Source of the DNA: Treponema sp.
Lineage (GTDB): Bacteria; Spirochaetota; Spirochaetia; Treponematales; Treponemataceae
Assembly: GCA_024687165.1 (NCBI GenBank)
Contig: JAILEY010000057.1
Location: 1-64,000 of the forward strand
Length of the DNA: 64,000 nt
Direction: 5' to 3'
The stretch's first letter is position 1; every line of letters begins with the position of its first letter. Under the pieces are notes generated by a model, which saw only the letters and a program-made list of their open reading frames with translations, searched no databases and was not told the origin of the DNA. A program made the translations under genes and the position numbers. Below are positions 62,080 to 64,000 of the stretch, piece by piece.

Positions 62080-62301
62080 ATGGCTAAAAAAGAGAACTTT
62101 GAAGAATTGGCTAAGCTTACACGACAGCTTGTTTCTGATGTTCAGGGCGCTCCATTCCCTGGAAATTTTGAACCTGAGTTGTATTCAATCTGGTACGAAC
62201 ACGTTCAGCGTGGTGCTCAGAATTGTTTTGAATATCTTGACGAAAATTTCCCTCTTGATAATTCTGAATTCAAGGATTCTTTGAAGAAAATGTTTAAATA
62301 A
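62080..62301 (+). CDS. Small acidic protein of unknown function (73 aa)
   Basis: A 73-residue protein rich in Glu, Phe and Leu, with no signal peptide or membrane helix. The central PFPGNFEPELYSIWYEHVQRG and the helical ends suggest a compact, helical fold. AGAGG lies 9 nt before the ATG. It sits between the peptidase and the tocopherol-cyclase-like gene, all on plus. I recognise no family. Confidence 0.6.
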   Translation: MAKKENFEELAKLTRQLVSDVQGAPFPGNFEPELYSIWYEHVQRGAQNCFEYLDENFPLDNSEFKDSLKKMFK

Positions 62302-62360
62302 ACACATTTTCCTGCCGAAAATAAGAAAGATAAGTTTTATTGTTTTTGGTGGGATATGTT

Positions 62361-63542
62361 ATGAATTCAAAAAAGATACGCCGGAATGAAAAGTTTAAAT
62401 TAAACGGTTCCAGTAAAAAAAGTGGATTTGATAGATGGCGTCTTGTAACGAACGGTGTAAATTTTGTTACAGGTGAGGAAAAAACTTTTTTTATTGAGTT
62501 CTATGTTGTAAATCCTTCCAGATCCCCGGATGAGCCTGTTCTGGGTTTTAAAAACCGCTACAATAAAACAGTTTCAGATCTTCAGTATGTTCTTGCAAAT
62601 TCTGAAGCAGCTAAAAGTCTTACTTCACAGGTTTTTGTTTCTCCTTCATTTTTTATGGTTAGAGCTGGAGTTCTTTCCTCTGGTGCAAGACATATGAATT
62701 CGTATTATCCATGTTCAGCCGTGGATTTTGAATCAAAAGAATACATCCTTTCACTCGATGAAAAAAAATATACAAATATTGTTCTATCAGATTCTTATAC
62801 GGCAGGATCAATTGAGGTTACAGAAAAAGACCTGATTGATAATCCTGAGTTCATGTGTAATTCCGGAAAAATTTCCTGGAACCTTCAGTTTGAAAAAAGC
62901 ATTTCATTTTCTTCAGACTGCATATGTAAAAATGTTAACTGGGCTGTGCTTGGCGGACATACAGATTTTTCAGGAACGATAATTTATAACGGTGAAGAGT
63001 TTTCTGTAATCCCTAAAAAATCTTTCGGCTATTATGACAAGAACTGGGGTAAAGATTTTATAAGTCCGTTTTTTCACATCAGTTCTTCAAGCATTACCAG
63101 CGTGATTTCCGGAAAACTCATGGAAAAGTCAGCGGTAATTGCACAGGGAGAATATAACGGTAAACTTTGCATTCTTATTGATCTTGATGGTGAAATTGTA
63201 GAATTCAATGCGGCAAGAAAAAAAAATTACAAGGTCTCCTTTGATTTTCTTGAGGTACCTGTTGATGAAGGTGCTAATCAGAAAGTCCACTGGACCGTCA
63301 GTGTTCAGAATAAAAAATATGTTGCAGATATAGACATTTACTGTAATGCAAAAGATATGTTCCTTCGTGATTATGAAAGTCCTGAAGGTGGCAGAAAAAT
63401 CCTGAAGGTACTTGGAAGCGGAAGTGGAAATGGCACATTAAAGCTTTACAAGATGCATAAAAAAGCCCTTGAACTTATTGAGCAGGCAAAGATTACAAAG
63501 TGCGTCTGTGAATATGGAAATCTTGAGTATCCGGAACAGTAG
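62361..63542 (+). CDS. Tocopherol cyclase-like (VTE1-type) protein
   Basis: A 393-residue protein, beta-rich, resembling the lipocalin-type fold of tocopherol-cyclase-like proteins. The segment SFGYYDKNWGKDFISPFFHIS matches the conserved 'YYDKNWG...W...' region of that family (only its key residues Y-Y-K-N-W-G are quoted), and GHTDFSGTIIYNGEEF precedes it. No quinone partner is expected from a treponeme pathway known to me, so binding or cyclising some other lipid is likely. The start is placed at 62361 (MNSKKIRRN), with GGGATA upstream; the longer frame adds seven residues. The HD-domain gene begins 5 bp after its stop. Confidence 0.65.
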   Translation: MNSKKIRRNEKFKLNGSSKKSGFDRWRLVTNGVNFVTGEEKTFFIEFYVVNPSRSPDEPVLGFKNRYNKTVSDLQYVLANSEAAKSLTSQVFVSPSFFMVRAGVLSSGARHMNSYYPCSAVDFESKEYILSLDEKKYTNIVLSDSYTAGSIEVTEKDLIDNPEFMCNSGKISWNLQFEKSISFSSDCICKNVNWAVLGGHTDFSGTIIYNGEEFSVIPKKSFGYYDKNWGKDFISPFFHISSSSITSVISGKLMEKSAVIAQGEYNGKLCILIDLDGEIVEFNAARKKNYKVSFDFLEVPVDEGANQKVHWTVSVQNKKYVADIDIYCNAKDMFLRDYESPEGGRKILKVLGSGSGNGTLKLYKMHKKALELIEQAKITKCVCEYGNLEYPEQ

Positions 63543-63547
63543 GCAGA

Positions 63548-64000
63548 ATGAAGAGAGAAATTGATCCTTTAAAAATCGGTAGACTCAATAGAATTGTAAT
63601 TATCATACTTGCCTGTGTGAATGTTGGATCACTTTTTTTTGTAATTGCACATCTTTTAAAATTTTTTACTCTTTCAATAAAATTTGTAGGATTCTTTGAA
63701 TTGATTGTATTTGCAATCTCTGCTGTTCTTTATAAATTCTGCAGACTGACTGAAATTGCGTATCGTCTTGTTTCAGAAAAAACAAAGCTTCTTGAAACAA
63801 CACAGATTCGTCTCATGGATTTTGTTCCGCGTATTCTGGATAGTCATGAAATTTTCACAGGACATCATGTTCGCCATACTGTAGTTTATGTTGAAATGAT
63901 TTGCCGTGAATTAGTTCGTCGTGGTGTTTATGCAGACATTCTTACTCCAGAAAAAATTCAGCTGTATTCAGTTGCTGCAAATCTTCATGATATAGGAAAG
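63548..64000 (+). CDS. Membrane HD/HD-GYP-type protein, 3' end beyond window
   Basis: An ATG at 63548 opens 151 codons to the window edge. Two membrane helices (about 16-36 and 47-63) form a hairpin, followed by a helical linker and the start of an HD domain: SHEIFTGHHVRHTVVYVEMI supplies the first helix, and LHDIGK (146-151) the metal-binding HD pair at the very end. Whether the GYP motif of cyclic-di-GMP phosphodiesterases follows lies outside the window. The hairpin-plus-HD layout is common among spirochaete HD-GYP proteins. Confidence 0.8.
   Translation, partial: MKREIDPLKIGRLNRIVIIILACVNVGSLFFVIAHLLKFFTLSIKFVGFFELIVFAISAVLYKFCRLTEIAYRLVSEKTKLLETTQIRLMDFVPRILDSHEIFTGHHVRHTVVYVEMICRELVRRGVYADILTPEKIQLYSVAANLHDIGK

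Overview
The window reads as spirochaete chromosome, most likely a free-living or gut/oral Treponema. The evidence is a nine-gene V-type ATPase operon in place of an F-type one, the cheA-cheW-cheX-cheY order with a CheW fused to a CheR-like domain, a FliG paralogue of the spirochaete FliG1 kind, a relative of the Treponema pallidum adhesin Tp0751 (pallilysin), and several signal-peptide beta-barrel proteins ending in aromatic residues. Arg, Leu, Tyr and Asn biosynthesis genes argue against an obligate host-dependent species such as T. pallidum. No tRNA, rRNA, CRISPR array or intact insertion sequence was seen.

Layout. 1-3050 is an accessory module: a serine recombinase (cut by the left edge), a C5 methyltransferase resembling M.MspI, and a restriction endonuclease of the MspI family. 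The methyltransferase frame runs upstream, without a start codon, into a 26-bp dyad next to the recombinase gene. 3051-6640 (minus) holds mutS2, a phosphoglycolate-phosphatase-like gene and a 32-codon membrane peptide. 6769-10630 holds an iron-alcohol-dehydrogenase homologue that seems to have lost its metal ligands and a secreted M16 homologue without its zinc motif. 10677-14602 holds a DUF4954-like protein and leuA. 14637-20224 is a Lol/Mac-like export system: two permeases, a LolA-like protein and a barrel protein on plus, with the ATPase convergent on minus. 20313-27784 holds gltX, a formate/nitrite-type channel, argJ-argB-argD and the Tp0751-like gene. 27837-37939 holds a porin-like protein, tyrA, apt, a secreted nuclease, asnA, a radical-SAM-like protein without cluster cysteines, an HtrA protease, deoD, a sugar nucleotidyltransferase and secG. 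37963-46477 is the V-ATPase operon. 46529-53554 holds an orphan response regulator, a barrel protein and cheAWXY. 53636-64000 holds a MarR regulator, a membrane protein, an HTH-EIIA fusion, a transglutaminase-like protein, a pseudouridine synthase, a fliG paralogue coupled to an active M16C peptidase, a 73-residue protein, a tocopherol-cyclase-like protein and an HD-domain protein cut by the right edge.

Across the window, several genes start 6-9 nt after a good -10 box and have no Shine-Dalgarno sequence, which suggests leaderless transcripts (cheA among them). Palindromes overlap the promoters of argJ and asnA and look like operators. Intergenic gaps carry imperfect palindromic elements, one of which has a half-copy about 10 kb away. 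The most system-like candidates are the recombinase/MspI-type module and the export operon, where a permease loop and the barrel protein share a 15-residue acidic motif.
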